Assembly: GCA_016705695.1 (NCBI GenBank)
Contig: JADJLA010000002.1
Span: forward strand, 62,001-126,000
Reading direction: 5' to 3'
Length of the DNA stretch: 64,000 bases
DNA from: Sphingobacteriaceae bacterium
GTDB lineage: Bacteria; Bacteroidota; Bacteroidia; B-17B0; Aurantibacillaceae
Each line of letters opens with the position of its first letter. The stretch's first letter is position 1. Made by a program: the position numbers and the translations under genes. This document shows, in pieces, positions 16,406 to 25,624 of the stretch. Below the pieces are notes generated by a model that was not told where the DNA came from, made no database searches, and saw nothing but the letters and a program-made list of their open reading frames with translations.

Positions 16406-16511
16406 AGTATAAGGAGAAAGAATGTAGTATAAGGAGAAAGAATGTAGTATAAGGAGTAAGAAGGCGTTAAATTCTGATCGATTCTTATACTATATTCTTT
16501 CTTCTTATACT
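16406..16511. repeat. 20-bp tandem repeat forming a long hairpin between convergent genes
   Basis: AGTATAAGGAGAAAGAATGT occurs at 16406-16425 and 16426-16445, with a partial third copy from 16446. Its reverse complement follows at 16482-16511, matching at about 27 of 30 positions. The result is a stem of ~30 bp between the ends of two converging genes, overlapping the stop codon of the minus-strand one. A bidirectional transcription-stop role is likely. It is not a CRISPR array. Confidence 0.65.
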
Positions 16512-17196
16512 AGTGAGAAGCTCCCGATGAAGTTCCTCCACTCTCTTTCATAAAGCGGTATTGAATTCCAAAACTTACACCCCAAGCAGCGGCTCCTTTT
16601 AATTGATGAATGGTATTATTTTTATTGAAGTCAGCATTATTTGTAGTAACATTCTTGTAAGAGAACATTGGTGTGAACAAACGAAAATTTATTCCTACCG
16701 GTCCAAAGTAAATGCGTGGATTAACATAGAAAGAAGCATACATGCCTTTTCCTGTTAATACGGTATTTACCTTATCGTTAGTGCCAAAGTGAAAATTTGA
16801 AATTCCAAAATCAGTTCCCAATACAAGGTCGAACTTCTTGCTTGATACAGCATGAAAATTCACAGCTAAATTTATGTCTGTTGAGCGTGTGTCGGCTTTT
16901 TGTCCGGTTGCTGAATCTTTCTCGTTGAGAAACTTATGCTTATTAATTGCAAAACCCACTCCTAAATATTTATGCAAGCCGTACTCAGCTCCAAAACCAA
17001 AATGTGTATCGGCTGCTTTATCGGTATCAACTGTATCTCTTGATGTACTTCCATTTGTAGAAGTGCTTTTTAACGTGGTATTATAGAGCTCAAAACCGGT
17101 TCTAACATCAACTACAATAGCGCCCTTATAAAACGACTTTTGAGCCTGAGACGCTAAAGAGAAAGTTAAAATGGCAAATAGGAGTATTTTCTTCAT
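16510..17196 (-). CDS. Outer-membrane beta-barrel protein (OmpW/porin-like)
   Basis: A 228-aa protein with a Sec signal peptide (MKKILLFAILTFSLASQAQ). It is made of alternating amphipathic strands such as HFGFGAEYGLHKYLGVGFAI, DLVLGTDFGISNFHFG and AAWGVSFGIQYRF, consistent with an eight-stranded barrel. A Ser/Gly-rich tail follows the last strand (SGGTSSGASH), unlike most barrels, which end in an aromatic residue. No ligand or partner can be inferred. It is monocistronic and converges on the PorE-like gene across a long hairpin. Confidence 0.7.
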   Translation of the reverse strand: MKKILLFAILTFSLASQAQKSFYKGAIVVDVRTGFELYNTTLKSTSTNGSTSRDTVDTDKAADTHFGFGAEYGLHKYLGVGFAINKHKFLNEKDSATGQKADTRSTDINLAVNFHAVSSKKFDLVLGTDFGISNFHFGTNDKVNTVLTGKGMYASFYVNPRIYFGPVGINFRLFTPMFSYKNVTTNNADFNKNNTIHQLKGAAAWGVSFGIQYRFMKESGGTSSGASH

Positions 17197-17324
17197 AAAA
17201 TGGGTTTATTGCTATATGTCGGGTAAAAAAGGCTTTACCCTATCAAAAATATCACTTTTTACTTAAATTCATAGTATATACCTGTTATTCTATAAGATAA
17301 ACCCTGTATCTTCATACTCACAAA

Positions 17325-19451
17325 ATGAATTCAATACCTAAAAAAGCCCTTTTACTTGTACTTCTGTTAGTTGATCTGTTTTGTTATTCGCAAAATATTG
17401 ACTCGCTTAAACAAGCCCTTCAAAAGGCTAAACACGACCTTGTAAAATGCAATATTCTTTCACTTTTGTCGGAGCTTGAAACCGACGACGCTTTATGGCC
17501 AAAATACAATGAAGAGTTAAAATTAATATGCGAAGCAAATCTTGCTAAGCTCAATAGTTCTCACCCAGATGTTGTTGTTTTTAAAAAGCATTACGCTACA
17601 ACACTTAATAATATAGGGTATTTGGCTTTGCAACAAGAAAATGGACCTAGGGCGGTTGAGTATTTTAAAAAAAGTCTAGAGATCCAAGAAGCAATTGGTG
17701 ATAAAAAAGGCGTTGCGAGTTCATTAAATAATCTTGGAGTCATCTATACAAACTTGGGGCAAATACTTAGCGCCATTGACGTTTATAAACGTTGTTTAAA
17801 AATACAGGAGGCTCTTAACGAAAAAAAAGATCTGGGTCTTACCTTTCACAACCTTGGTCACATTTATCAACTACAGGGAGATCACGCAAAAAGTTTAGAG
17901 TATCAAGAAAAAAGTCATGCGCTTTATAAAGAAATAAATGATCAACCCGGTATTGCTTCATCGCTTAACGCGCTGGCCTTAAACTATTACAATCAGAAAA
18001 ATTACAAAAAAGCACTTGACTATTACACACAAAGTCTCGTTCTTGAAAAAAGCCTACAAAATAAAAGACAACAAGGTATTTTATTATACAATATAGGACT
18101 CACATGGCAAGCGTTGGGTGATAATGAAAAAGCACTAGATGATTTCAAAGAAAGCCTCGTGCTCTCTGAAGAAATAAACGATAGGTCCTCAATTGCAAAT
18201 TCTCTAATTAATTTTGGATGGGTATATCTTAGAAAAAAAGACTATCCCCTCGCGTTAAAATATAGCCAGAGAGGAAAAGCCATAAGTGTAGAAATTGGTT
18301 ATCCCATAAATGTGCAAAACTCTGCAAAGGTATTAAGCCAGATTTATAAAGAGATGGGTAAGTATAAGGAGTCTTTGGAGAATTACCAATTGTATATTCG
18401 AATGCGCGATAGTTTAAACAATGAAAATACCCGGAGAGCAACCGTTAAATCTCAACTTCAGTATCAATTTGAAAAACGCGCCGCCGCTGATAGTGTAGCG
18501 TATGCAAAAGAATCGAAGATCAAAAATATTGAATTAGCAAAACAAAAAACCGAAATAGAGGCTAAGCGTAATCAACAATACGCTTTATTTGGAGGATTAG
18601 CACTTGTAATAGTTTTTGCAGGCTTTATGTATAATCGATTTAAAATAACCCAAAAACAAAAACACATTATCAGTGAACAAAAACATTTGGTAGAAGAGAA
18701 GCAAAAAGAAATTGTAGATTCAATTAACTACGCCAAGAGGATCCAGTATACACTTTTAGCTCACGAAGATCTTTTAAAAGAAAATCTGAAACAGCACTTT
18801 GTTTATTTCAACCCAAAAGATATAGTGAGCGGTGATTTTTATTGGGCTACAAAAAAAGAGAACAAATTCTATATTGCCGTTTGCGATTCAACAGGCCATG
18901 GTGTTCCGGGTGCGTTTATGAGCTTACTCAATATTGGATTTTTAACTGAAGCCATTAACGAAAAAGGAATTGAGAAACCAAACGAAGTTTTTAATTTTGT
19001 AAGGAAGCGATTGATAGATAATATAAGCAAAGAAGGTCAGAAGGACGGCTTTGATGGCGTTTTGATTTGCATAGATCGTTCCGGGCCAAACCCTAAAATA
19101 TCATATGCTGCAGCCAATAACCAAATGGTGGTGATACAAAATAATAATTTAATTGAATTAGCATATGACCGCATGCCGGTTGGTATTGCCGAAAACCTTG
19201 ATAGTTTTAATTTGTACACATTAGATACAAGTACCAACGATGCGATATATTTATATACTGATGGCTACGCAGATCAATTTGGAGGTGAGAAGGGAAAAAA
19301 ATATAAATACAAGCAATTGAACGATCATATTTTAAGTATTCATCAATTACCGTTTAATGAGCAAGGAAGCATGCTTCAACAACGCTTTAATGATTGGAAA
19401 AAAGATCTAGAACAAGTCGATGACGTTTGCGTTTTAGGATTGCGCTTGTAA
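17325..19451 (+). CDS. TPR-containing SpoIIE/PP2C-type serine phosphatase
   Basis: A 708-aa membrane-anchored signalling protein. A signal peptide (ending DLFCYSQ) is followed by about six tetratricopeptide repeats (~85-370, such as SLNNLGVIYTNLGQ). A transmembrane helix follows near 425 (YALFGGLALVIVFAGFMY), then a short coiled coil and a cytoplasmic SpoIIE phosphatase domain (~480-708) with FNPKDIVSGDFYW, CDSTGHGVPGAFMS and YTDGYADQ. The Asp residues that bind Mn/Mg are present. It should sense through periplasmic TPRs and dephosphorylate Ser/Thr in a partner, for example a SiaC- or anti-sigma-antagonist-type protein. A SiaC-like gene is 34 kb away at 53940. Confidence 0.88.
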   Translation: MNSIPKKALLLVLLLVDLFCYSQNIDSLKQALQKAKHDLVKCNILSLLSELETDDALWPKYNEELKLICEANLAKLNSSHPDVVVFKKHYATTLNNIGYLALQQENGPRAVEYFKKSLEIQEAIGDKKGVASSLNNLGVIYTNLGQILSAIDVYKRCLKIQEALNEKKDLGLTFHNLGHIYQLQGDHAKSLEYQEKSHALYKEINDQPGIASSLNALALNYYNQKNYKKALDYYTQSLVLEKSLQNKRQQGILLYNIGLTWQALGDNEKALDDFKESLVLSEEINDRSSIANSLINFGWVYLRKKDYPLALKYSQRGKAISVEIGYPINVQNSAKVLSQIYKEMGKYKESLENYQLYIRMRDSLNNENTRRATVKSQLQYQFEKRAAADSVAYAKESKIKNIELAKQKTEIEAKRNQQYALFGGLALVIVFAGFMYNRFKITQKQKHIISEQKHLVEEKQKEIVDSINYAKRIQYTLLAHEDLLKENLKQHFVYFNPKDIVSGDFYWATKKENKFYIAVCDSTGHGVPGAFMSLLNIGFLTEAINEKGIEKPNEVFNFVRKRLIDNISKEGQKDGFDGVLICIDRSGPNPKISYAAANNQMVVIQNNNLIELAYDRMPVGIAENLDSFNLYTLDTSTNDAIYLYTDGYADQFGGEKGKKYKYKQLNDHILSIHQLPFNEQGSMLQQRFNDWKKDLEQVDDVCVLGLRL

Positions 19452-19462
19452 ATGTTCTACGA

Positions 19463-21439
19463 TCACTTAGAGATAACCTTAAACTCTGTTCTCCTGTTCT
19501 TGGCTTTATTCTCAGGAGAATCGTTAGGAACTTTAGGGCGTTTATCGGCATAGCCTTTGTATGATAAACGAGCGGCGGAAATTTTACCATTTGCTATCAC
19601 ATAATCATAAACCGACTTAGCGCGATTTGTAGAAAGCATTTCGTTGAATTTTTTATCTCCGCTGTTATCGGTGTGTCCGCCCAATTCAATTTTTAGTGTT
19701 GGATTTTTTGCAAGGAAGGCTGCTAATTTTTCCAACTCTGCTTTACTCTCAGGTTTTAGATCCCATTTATTCACGTCAAAGAAAATATTCTTTAACTCCA
19801 CTGTTCTTCCGGTATCAATTGGCTCTAAAGGAATTTCTAATAAATAGGGTTTTGTAAAATCTGTTTCTTTTCCTTTGAGCGAAAAATTATCACTATAAAA
19901 TAAAAAGCCGGGCTTGTTTACATTTACCATGTAATTTTTGTTGGCGGTGAGAGTTACAAAAAACTGTCCGTTTGCATCGCTAAATGATTGTGTGATGGTT
20001 GTTCCATTTGCCAAGTCAACCAACTCAAAATTAGCTTCGAGTGCTTCTTTGGTTTTAGCGTTGTAAATTTTTCCCTTGGTAAATGTTATCTTCTCGGGCT
20101 TAACATCCTTAGGTAATTCAAATTGATACACGTCTAAGCCTCCAAACCCACCTTTACGCGCGCTTGAGAAATACGCAATGTTACCATCAGGACCAACCAA
20201 TAAACTATTATCATCTTCAATAGAATTAATTGGATAACCTAAATTAACTGCAGGGCCCCAGCTCCCATCAGGTTGACGACGACTTATAAAAATATCCAAT
20301 CGTCCAAAACCCGGGTGACCTTCGCTACTAAAATATAAAGTTTGATTATCGGGGTGAATAAAAACAGATTCTTCTTTGTAAGGCGTATTTACATTGTCGC
20401 TTAATTTCACAGGATTACTGAATTTTCCATCATCACCTATCACGCTCATATAAATATCTTGTTGTTTTACATTTCCGCGTGATAATAATCCGCGTACAAA
20501 ATACAATGTCTTTCCATCGCTACTAAAACTTGGTTGTGTTTCCCAATTGGCTGTATTAACGGCAGGACCGGCATTGCGAGGCTTTGTCCATTTGCCATTT
20601 ACTTTTTGAGCATAAAAAATATCGCAACTTCCAAAACCCTTTCGGCCTTCTGCACCATAATCGCCGTATTCATTACTGCAAGAAGCAAAGAACATGATAT
20701 TTCCATCGGCCGATAAAGTTGGAGCTCCTTCGTTGCCTATACTATTGATGGCTACAATTGGATAAGCCGTTTGCCAAGCTTTTTCTATAAAGGTACTCGT
20801 ATAAAAATCTTCATTCTCGTAACCCGGTTGTTGTGGATCGGGAATTCCACGCGTGAACAAAAATTGCTTACCGTCTCCTGTAATTGCAGGGAAATACTCG
20901 TTATTCTCGGTATTTATTCCCGGGCCAATATTAATGGGCGTAAATGGTTTTGGTTTTTTAATGGCTTCAGCCGCAAACTTAGCGTGCATCAAAATAAATT
21001 CAGCCTCTTCTTTTGTATTAGGGTTAATGCGTTCAAATTTCAAATACGTTTCTAAATTGAGTTTGGCTTGATCGTACTTTGCTTCCAAAAACAAAACTTC
21101 TCCGTAATCATAAAATGTACGCGCTTTAAATTTTGGATTGATGTCTATTGCTTTTTTATAATGGATCTCGGCTTGCTCCAACTCCATTTTTTCTCGTTTT
21201 AACTGAGCGTAAGCGCCATGAGCTTCAATAAAATTATCATCGTCCTTAATGGCCTTTAATAATTCCTTTTCTGCTTCAGGAACATTACGAGCTTGGTAGT
21301 ATTTTAATCCCTCCTCAAAATGCTTGATGGCGCTTTTACTTTTAGTTGTGTACTCACCAGGAGGAAGTGAGCCTTGAGAGAAAGCCAGCAAACCACAAAA
21401 AACAAAAACTATCGCGAAGATATTTTTAAAACTACCCAT
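19463..21439 (-). CDS. OmpA-family TPR/PD40 protein (PorE-like)
   Basis: A 658-aa envelope protein with TPR helices ~30-130, a PD40 propeller ~165-440 (YFPAITGDGKQFLFTRG, TLYFSSEGHPGFGRLDIF, AYFSSARKGGFGGLDVYQF), a carboxypeptidase-regulatory-like beta-sandwich ~450-540 and a C-terminal OmpA domain ~545-658. The peptidoglycan-binding motif LGGHTDNSGDKKFN is intact, with RAKSVYDYVI after it. It is the third gene of an operon with a CPBP protease and an M61 peptidase (gaps of 4 and 5 bp). T9SS or outer-membrane anchoring is the likely role. Confidence 0.85.
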   Translation of the reverse strand: MGSFKNIFAIVFVFCGLLAFSQGSLPPGEYTTKSKSAIKHFEEGLKYYQARNVPEAEKELLKAIKDDDNFIEAHGAYAQLKREKMELEQAEIHYKKAIDINPKFKARTFYDYGEVLFLEAKYDQAKLNLETYLKFERINPNTKEEAEFILMHAKFAAEAIKKPKPFTPINIGPGINTENNEYFPAITGDGKQFLFTRGIPDPQQPGYENEDFYTSTFIEKAWQTAYPIVAINSIGNEGAPTLSADGNIMFFASCSNEYGDYGAEGRKGFGSCDIFYAQKVNGKWTKPRNAGPAVNTANWETQPSFSSDGKTLYFVRGLLSRGNVKQQDIYMSVIGDDGKFSNPVKLSDNVNTPYKEESVFIHPDNQTLYFSSEGHPGFGRLDIFISRRQPDGSWGPAVNLGYPINSIEDDNSLLVGPDGNIAYFSSARKGGFGGLDVYQFELPKDVKPEKITFTKGKIYNAKTKEALEANFELVDLANGTTITQSFSDANGQFFVTLTANKNYMVNVNKPGFLFYSDNFSLKGKETDFTKPYLLEIPLEPIDTGRTVELKNIFFDVNKWDLKPESKAELEKLAAFLAKNPTLKIELGGHTDNSGDKKFNEMLSTNRAKSVYDYVIANGKISAARLSYKGYADKRPKVPNDSPENKAKNRRTEFKVISK

Positions 21440-21444
21440 AAAGC

Positions 21445-23310
21445 CTACTTAAAGTTATAATCCAACCAACCCTTAAAAGTTACTTTTTCTTTATCCGACA
21501 TTGGTTTTTTAACGTTGATGATATTATACTCCTTTTGCTCCACTTTGCGTGCAGTTGCTTTTAATTCGGTCTTTTTGAATTTCTTCTTGCGTTTAGGACG
21601 CATCACTTCCAATTTTACAAGATCACCTTCTTTAACTGTATCAAAAAATTGACCAAAAACTGATTTTATATTCTCTATACTTATTACAGTTCCATTTAAA
21701 CTTAAGATCTCATCACCAATTTTATAGTTCATAGCTTTTCCAAACGAATCCATATTAGCTATATCTACAATGATCAAACGTTTGGTTTCATCATTAAATC
21801 CAACATCAAAACCTCCTAACGAAAAATTCTGGTATGTTTTTTCCTTTTCAAATTCCAATCCTACTTTGTCAAATACATCTTTAATTGGCAAAGGTTCTTT
21901 TCCACTCACGTGCTTTTTTAAAAAAGTTCCAATTTCAGGATAGGTTAGTTTTTCTATTTCCGCAAACAGATCTTCGTCGTTGAAAGACTTCTTTTTCCCG
22001 TATTTTTTCGCAAGATCTTTCATCAGATTCTGCGTTCCGTATTTACCATCGCTATAATGACGTAAATAAATATCCAAACACATTCCTATCAAAGCGCCTT
22101 TTTCGTAAACATTATTGTATTGCGGATGGATCTTTTCATTAAGAACATTCTTGCTCATGAATGTAAAACTCATGGTATCATTAAAATCGTTTGTACTATT
22201 CTCGTACTTACCCATCATGGTCTTTAAAAATTCATCCACATCGATCAATCCCGCTTTTACTTGAGCATGATGCGCGGCGTATTCTGTCATTCCTTCGTAC
22301 AACCATAAATGTTCACTCATTTTTGGGTTGATATAATCAAAATTCCCAATTTCGTTTGCATGAATATTCAAAGGTGTTACAATATGAAAAAATTCGTGGG
22401 CGGCCACATCACGGATCTGTTGATCCAAATATATACTATCCATCTCGGGCATTACATAAAATGAAGAGTAGGAATGTTCCAAAGCACCATGCGCTCCCGA
22501 CAATGTTGGACGATCAATAAAATAAATAAGAAAAGCATATTTATCTACCGGTAATTCTCCACCTAAATAATCACGTTGTGCATACAGTATTTCTTGAATT
22601 GTTTTTGTGATATATGTTGAGTTTATTTTTTTATTGGGCGAATAAAGCGCCACCAATACTTTTGTATTTGCCACAGTAATAATGGTTGTATCAGGAATAC
22701 AATACATAATGGGCGAATCAACCAGATCATGATAATCCATTACAGAGATCACATCTTTCTCTTTCCCTACCGTAACATTGCTTAATCCTGTTGCAGGATA
22801 AAAACCTAAAGGCTTAGCAAACTCCAACACAAAATTACGATCCATCATACCCTCATAAAATCCAAAGAAACCATGTGTATTGATACTAAAATTCTTTCCT
22901 TCTTCAATATTGGTTCCACCCGGTTCAAAAACAACTTTCTCTTTTATTTTAGTATCCCAGGTATCTTCTACCATGTATGTGATCGTTTCAATTTCTTTTG
23001 CAGGACTGAACACATATATATTATCGCTTTTCTTTTCTATTTTTATTTTTACGCCATTCTTTCCTGTTACTTTTAGGTCAGAAATAAATCGTCCGAAATT
23101 ATAAACCTCGTAAGTGCCAGGAACCATGGCAGGAAAGCAGAATCGAACTTCCTCTTTATCTGTTTTTGGAGGTGTAAGTTCAACCAACAGTTTATCGTCT
23201 ACTACTTTATTAAGGTCGATCTTGTACAGATAGTCGTTTTGAGCTATGCAGGCACCTGTTAGTAAAATAAAAGTGCAAAAAAGAAATTGATATGATTTTT
23301 TAAGGAGCAT
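21445..23310 (-). CDS. M61 family metallopeptidase with PDZ domain
   Basis: A 621-aa secreted or lipid-anchored aminopeptidase-like protein. I start at ATG 23310, which opens a clean signal peptide (MLLKKSYQFLFCTFILLTGAC, possibly a lipobox), rather than an upstream in-frame ATG at 23370 that would overlap the preceding gene. The zinc motif HEFFH lies near residue 320, followed by EHLWLYEGMTEYAAHH with the third ligand Glu. A PDZ-like domain (~500-590, GGFDVGFNDETKRLIIVDI, GDEILSLNGT) precedes the C-terminus. It is in an operon between a CPBP protease and a PorE-like gene, pointing to envelope protein maturation or quality control. Confidence 0.87.
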   Translation of the reverse strand: MLLKKSYQFLFCTFILLTGACIAQNDYLYKIDLNKVVDDKLLVELTPPKTDKEEVRFCFPAMVPGTYEVYNFGRFISDLKVTGKNGVKIKIEKKSDNIYVFSPAKEIETITYMVEDTWDTKIKEKVVFEPGGTNIEEGKNFSINTHGFFGFYEGMMDRNFVLEFAKPLGFYPATGLSNVTVGKEKDVISVMDYHDLVDSPIMYCIPDTTIITVANTKVLVALYSPNKKINSTYITKTIQEILYAQRDYLGGELPVDKYAFLIYFIDRPTLSGAHGALEHSYSSFYVMPEMDSIYLDQQIRDVAAHEFFHIVTPLNIHANEIGNFDYINPKMSEHLWLYEGMTEYAAHHAQVKAGLIDVDEFLKTMMGKYENSTNDFNDTMSFTFMSKNVLNEKIHPQYNNVYEKGALIGMCLDIYLRHYSDGKYGTQNLMKDLAKKYGKKKSFNDEDLFAEIEKLTYPEIGTFLKKHVSGKEPLPIKDVFDKVGLEFEKEKTYQNFSLGGFDVGFNDETKRLIIVDIANMDSFGKAMNYKIGDEILSLNGTVISIENIKSVFGQFFDTVKEGDLVKLEVMRPKRKKKFKKTELKATARKVEQKEYNIINVKKPMSDKEKVTFKGWLDYNFK

Positions 23311-23314
23311 AGCT

Positions 23315-24307
23315 TTATTTAATAAGGAGTGAAAAGTTCTTCCATTTGAATTTGAACCAAAATACAACAAATACTACAATAATTGAACAAAATGCCATAA
23401 CTAATTCGGCCCCGGCGTCTTCCGATTTTGCGTAAAAAATAGCGTCGGTCTTTAGCACAGCGGTTTGAGATGTAACCGAAAGTGCGGAGATAAGATTATT
23501 TGCCAAGTGAATTCCAAACGCCAATTCTAAACCTTCATCCATTAAAGTAATAGCGCCCAAAAAGAAAGCAAAAACAATATAATACGTAAGCATAATTCCC
23601 ATTCCAAAAGCGCGTGTTTCGGGATTTGACATATGAGCCAAACCAAACATTACCGAAGTGATAACTACCGGAATAATTCCATTTTTAAAAACCTGTGAGA
23701 ATCCCTGAATTAAATACGATCTAAATATGACTTCTTCGCATAAGGTTTGAAGCGGTAAAAAAATGATACAAATAAGAAAAAGCACAAGAAAGCGCGGAAG
23801 ATCAAATTGTAGAACAAGATCATTGGTAGAAGAAGAAAAATAAGTTACAAGGACAGTAATTATCAAAATTGCCGCCCAAATACCAAAAGCAAAAAAGAAA
23901 TGCTTGTATCTAAATTTATCATAACCTGTAATAACAGATAAAAATTGCTTGCGATGAATGTATTTTATTACCATGTAGAACATGGCAAAAGCACCAACAA
24001 ATAAACCAAACTGAGCTAACAGGATCCAGTTCTTGTCGATCTCCAATCGGTTTGAATCAAAAATGATATGTTGGTTGTTCATTAATTCGGTTGGAGTAAT
24101 TCCCTTTTCTGTTGCTCGTGCAACCAGCGGAAGAATGGTAACGAACTGCATCAAAAAATAACCCATAATGGTTGCAGTAATACCCATCATGTACATCCAA
24201 AACTTATTTTGACCGTCAACAAAACCTGCATTTAAGAACAAATTATTGAAAGGCAATTTAGTTGCGGGTGGGCTTTGTTGAGTTTCTTCAGTACTATTAT
24301 TTTCCAT
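23315..24307 (-). CDS. CPBP (CAAX/Abi-type) intramembrane metalloprotease
   Basis: A 330-aa multi-pass membrane protein with about eight hydrophobic helices. The CPBP signature is present: LCEEVIFRSYLIQ (the paired Glu and Arg) and MFGLAHMSNPE (the His), plus a late NLISA segment. These glutamic-type intramembrane proteases process prenylated or signal-bearing substrates. An ATG at 24322 also opens the frame but sits inside a TATATTTA -7 box, so ATG 24307 (MENNSTEE) is preferred. It heads a three-gene operon with M61 and PorE-like genes and diverges from the cytochrome peroxidase gene. Confidence 0.85.
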   Translation of the reverse strand: MENNSTEETQQSPPATKLPFNNLFLNAGFVDGQNKFWMYMMGITATIMGYFLMQFVTILPLVARATEKGITPTELMNNQHIIFDSNRLEIDKNWILLAQFGLFVGAFAMFYMVIKYIHRKQFLSVITGYDKFRYKHFFFAFGIWAAILIITVLVTYFSSSTNDLVLQFDLPRFLVLFLICIIFLPLQTLCEEVIFRSYLIQGFSQVFKNGIIPVVITSVMFGLAHMSNPETRAFGMGIMLTYYIVFAFFLGAITLMDEGLELAFGIHLANNLISALSVTSQTAVLKTDAIFYAKSEDAGAELVMAFCSIIVVFVVFWFKFKWKNFSLLIK

Positions 24308-24351
24308 ACATTTGCGAAGCATAAATATATCTATTTTTTACTCAAAAAATC

Positions 24352-25302
24352 ATGCCAATCACTAAACACTTTTTACCTTTTAGCATTATTTTGCTAGCTG
24401 TTATTTCTTGTCAAAAAACTCCTGAAAACCTTGCTGCTACTAAGGCTCAGCTGGGTGAGAAACTATTTTTTGACCCTATTTTATCGCGCGATAGCACCAT
24501 AAGCTGTGCCAGTTGCCATAGGCCGGAGCATGCGTTTGCCGACATTACTCCAACCAGTAAGGGCGTTTTTAATCGTATGGGTGGACGAAATACACCATCG
24601 TGTATGAACATGACCAACCGTAATTTTTACTTTTGGGATGGACGTGCCGAAACTCTTGAAGAACAAGCTTTGGGACCAATTGAGAATCCGGTAGAAATGG
24701 ATCTTCCTTTAAGCGTTGCTGTAAAACGATTAAGAGCAAACCCTTATTATTACAATTCATTTATTAATGTTTTTGGTGCTAAACCTGACAAAGATTTACT
24801 TGCCAATGCGATTGCTGAATTTGAAAGAACATTAGAAACCAGTAAATCACCTTTTGATAAATTTATGAGAGAAGATGATAGTACTGCAATTAGTGCGAGT
24901 GCAAAAAGAGGTTTAGATGTGTTTAACGGAAAAGGAAATTGTTTCGATTGCCACTTTGGTATTGACTTTACAGGGAATGACCAATTTAGAAATATTGGTT
25001 TATATAACGGAAAGGATCTGAATGATAAAGGGCGTTTTGATGTTACAGGCAAAGAAAGCGATCTTGGTAGATTTAAAGTTCCGGGTTTAAGAAACATTGC
25101 CATGACAGCACCGTATATGCACAACGGAATGCACAAAACACTTATGGAAGTGATAGAATATTATAACGAGCCTGATAAATTCGTTAAGAATAGCATCAAT
25201 CGTGATTCATTGTTGAATAAACCACTTGGTTTAACTCAAGAGGAGAAAAAAGATCTGGAGAATTTTTTGTTGACCTTAACGGATGAGCGATTTAAAAAAT
25301 AA
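24352..25302 (+). CDS. Di-haem cytochrome c peroxidase (MauG/CcpA family)
   Basis: A 316-aa periplasmic enzyme that reduces H2O2, or a MauG-like oxidase. The signal peptide ends in a probable lipobox (AVISC, Cys20), so it may be membrane-tethered. Two haem c sites are visible: CASCHRPEHAF near residue 54 and CFDCHFG near 200. The region around RFKVPGLRNIAMTAPYMHNG contains the distal Met/His segment expected in this family. It is transcribed away from the CPBP operon. Its stop codon overlaps the start of a small frameshifted membrane-protein gene. Confidence 0.9.
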   Translation: MPITKHFLPFSIILLAVISCQKTPENLAATKAQLGEKLFFDPILSRDSTISCASCHRPEHAFADITPTSKGVFNRMGGRNTPSCMNMTNRNFYFWDGRAETLEEQALGPIENPVEMDLPLSVAVKRLRANPYYYNSFINVFGAKPDKDLLANAIAEFERTLETSKSPFDKFMREDDSTAISASAKRGLDVFNGKGNCFDCHFGIDFTGNDQFRNIGLYNGKDLNDKGRFDVTGKESDLGRFKVPGLRNIAMTAPYMHNGMHKTLMEVIEYYNEPDKFVKNSINRDSLLNKPLGLTQEEKKDLENFLLTLTDERFKK

Positions 25303-25542
25303 AAAAGCTCGTATTCTATACATTATTTCGCTTGCCTGCGGCATTTGGTTCTTAGCTTTTGGTTGGGCTTGGACCTATCTGGGCAATTTGATTATTGCCT
25401 ACCCTTTTTTGGTTTAATAGGTTTTTTGCTTTGGCTTTACGCTAAAAAATTAGATCCTGAGGATAGATACAATCGGATTTGTATCCGACTACTCTTAACC
25501 GGGCTCTTCCTTTCAATTTTCTCCTTTTTTCTTTATAAGTAA
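25283..25542 (+). pseudogene. Small membrane protein split by a frameshift at a T6 run
   Basis: An ATG at 25283 (overlapping the peroxidase stop by 20 bp) opens a 44-codon frame, MSDLKNKKARILYII...YLGNLIIAYPFLV, ending at TAA 25417. The -1 frame then continues without a break, FGLIGFLLWLYAKKLDPEDR...FFLYK, to 25542. Joining them at the T6 run (25405-25410) gives a coherent ~86-aa protein with about four short hydrophobic segments. The junction TTTTTTG could be a -1 slippery site, a real frameshift mutation or a homopolymer sequencing error. The family is unknown to me. Confidence 0.6.
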
Positions 25543-25624
25543 TTAACAAAGTACAGCTGTCCTTTTGTGTTCGTTTTTTGTAACTTTAATTCTACACTCA
25601 CGTTATTCACTTAAATAAAGGCAA

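Noticed and set aside
16406..16462. Possible CRISPR array (regular 20-bp repeats)
   Set aside because: The units are directly adjacent with no spacers, only two and a half copies, and an inverted copy follows. It is a tandem repeat/hairpin.
23311..23370. N-terminal extension of the M61 peptidase
   Set aside because: It would overlap the preceding CPBP gene and lacks signal-peptide character; the ATG at 23310 begins a proper signal peptide.
24750..25136. 128-codon minus-strand open frame inside the cytochrome peroxidase gene
   Set aside because: Antisense shadow of a gene with both haem motifs.
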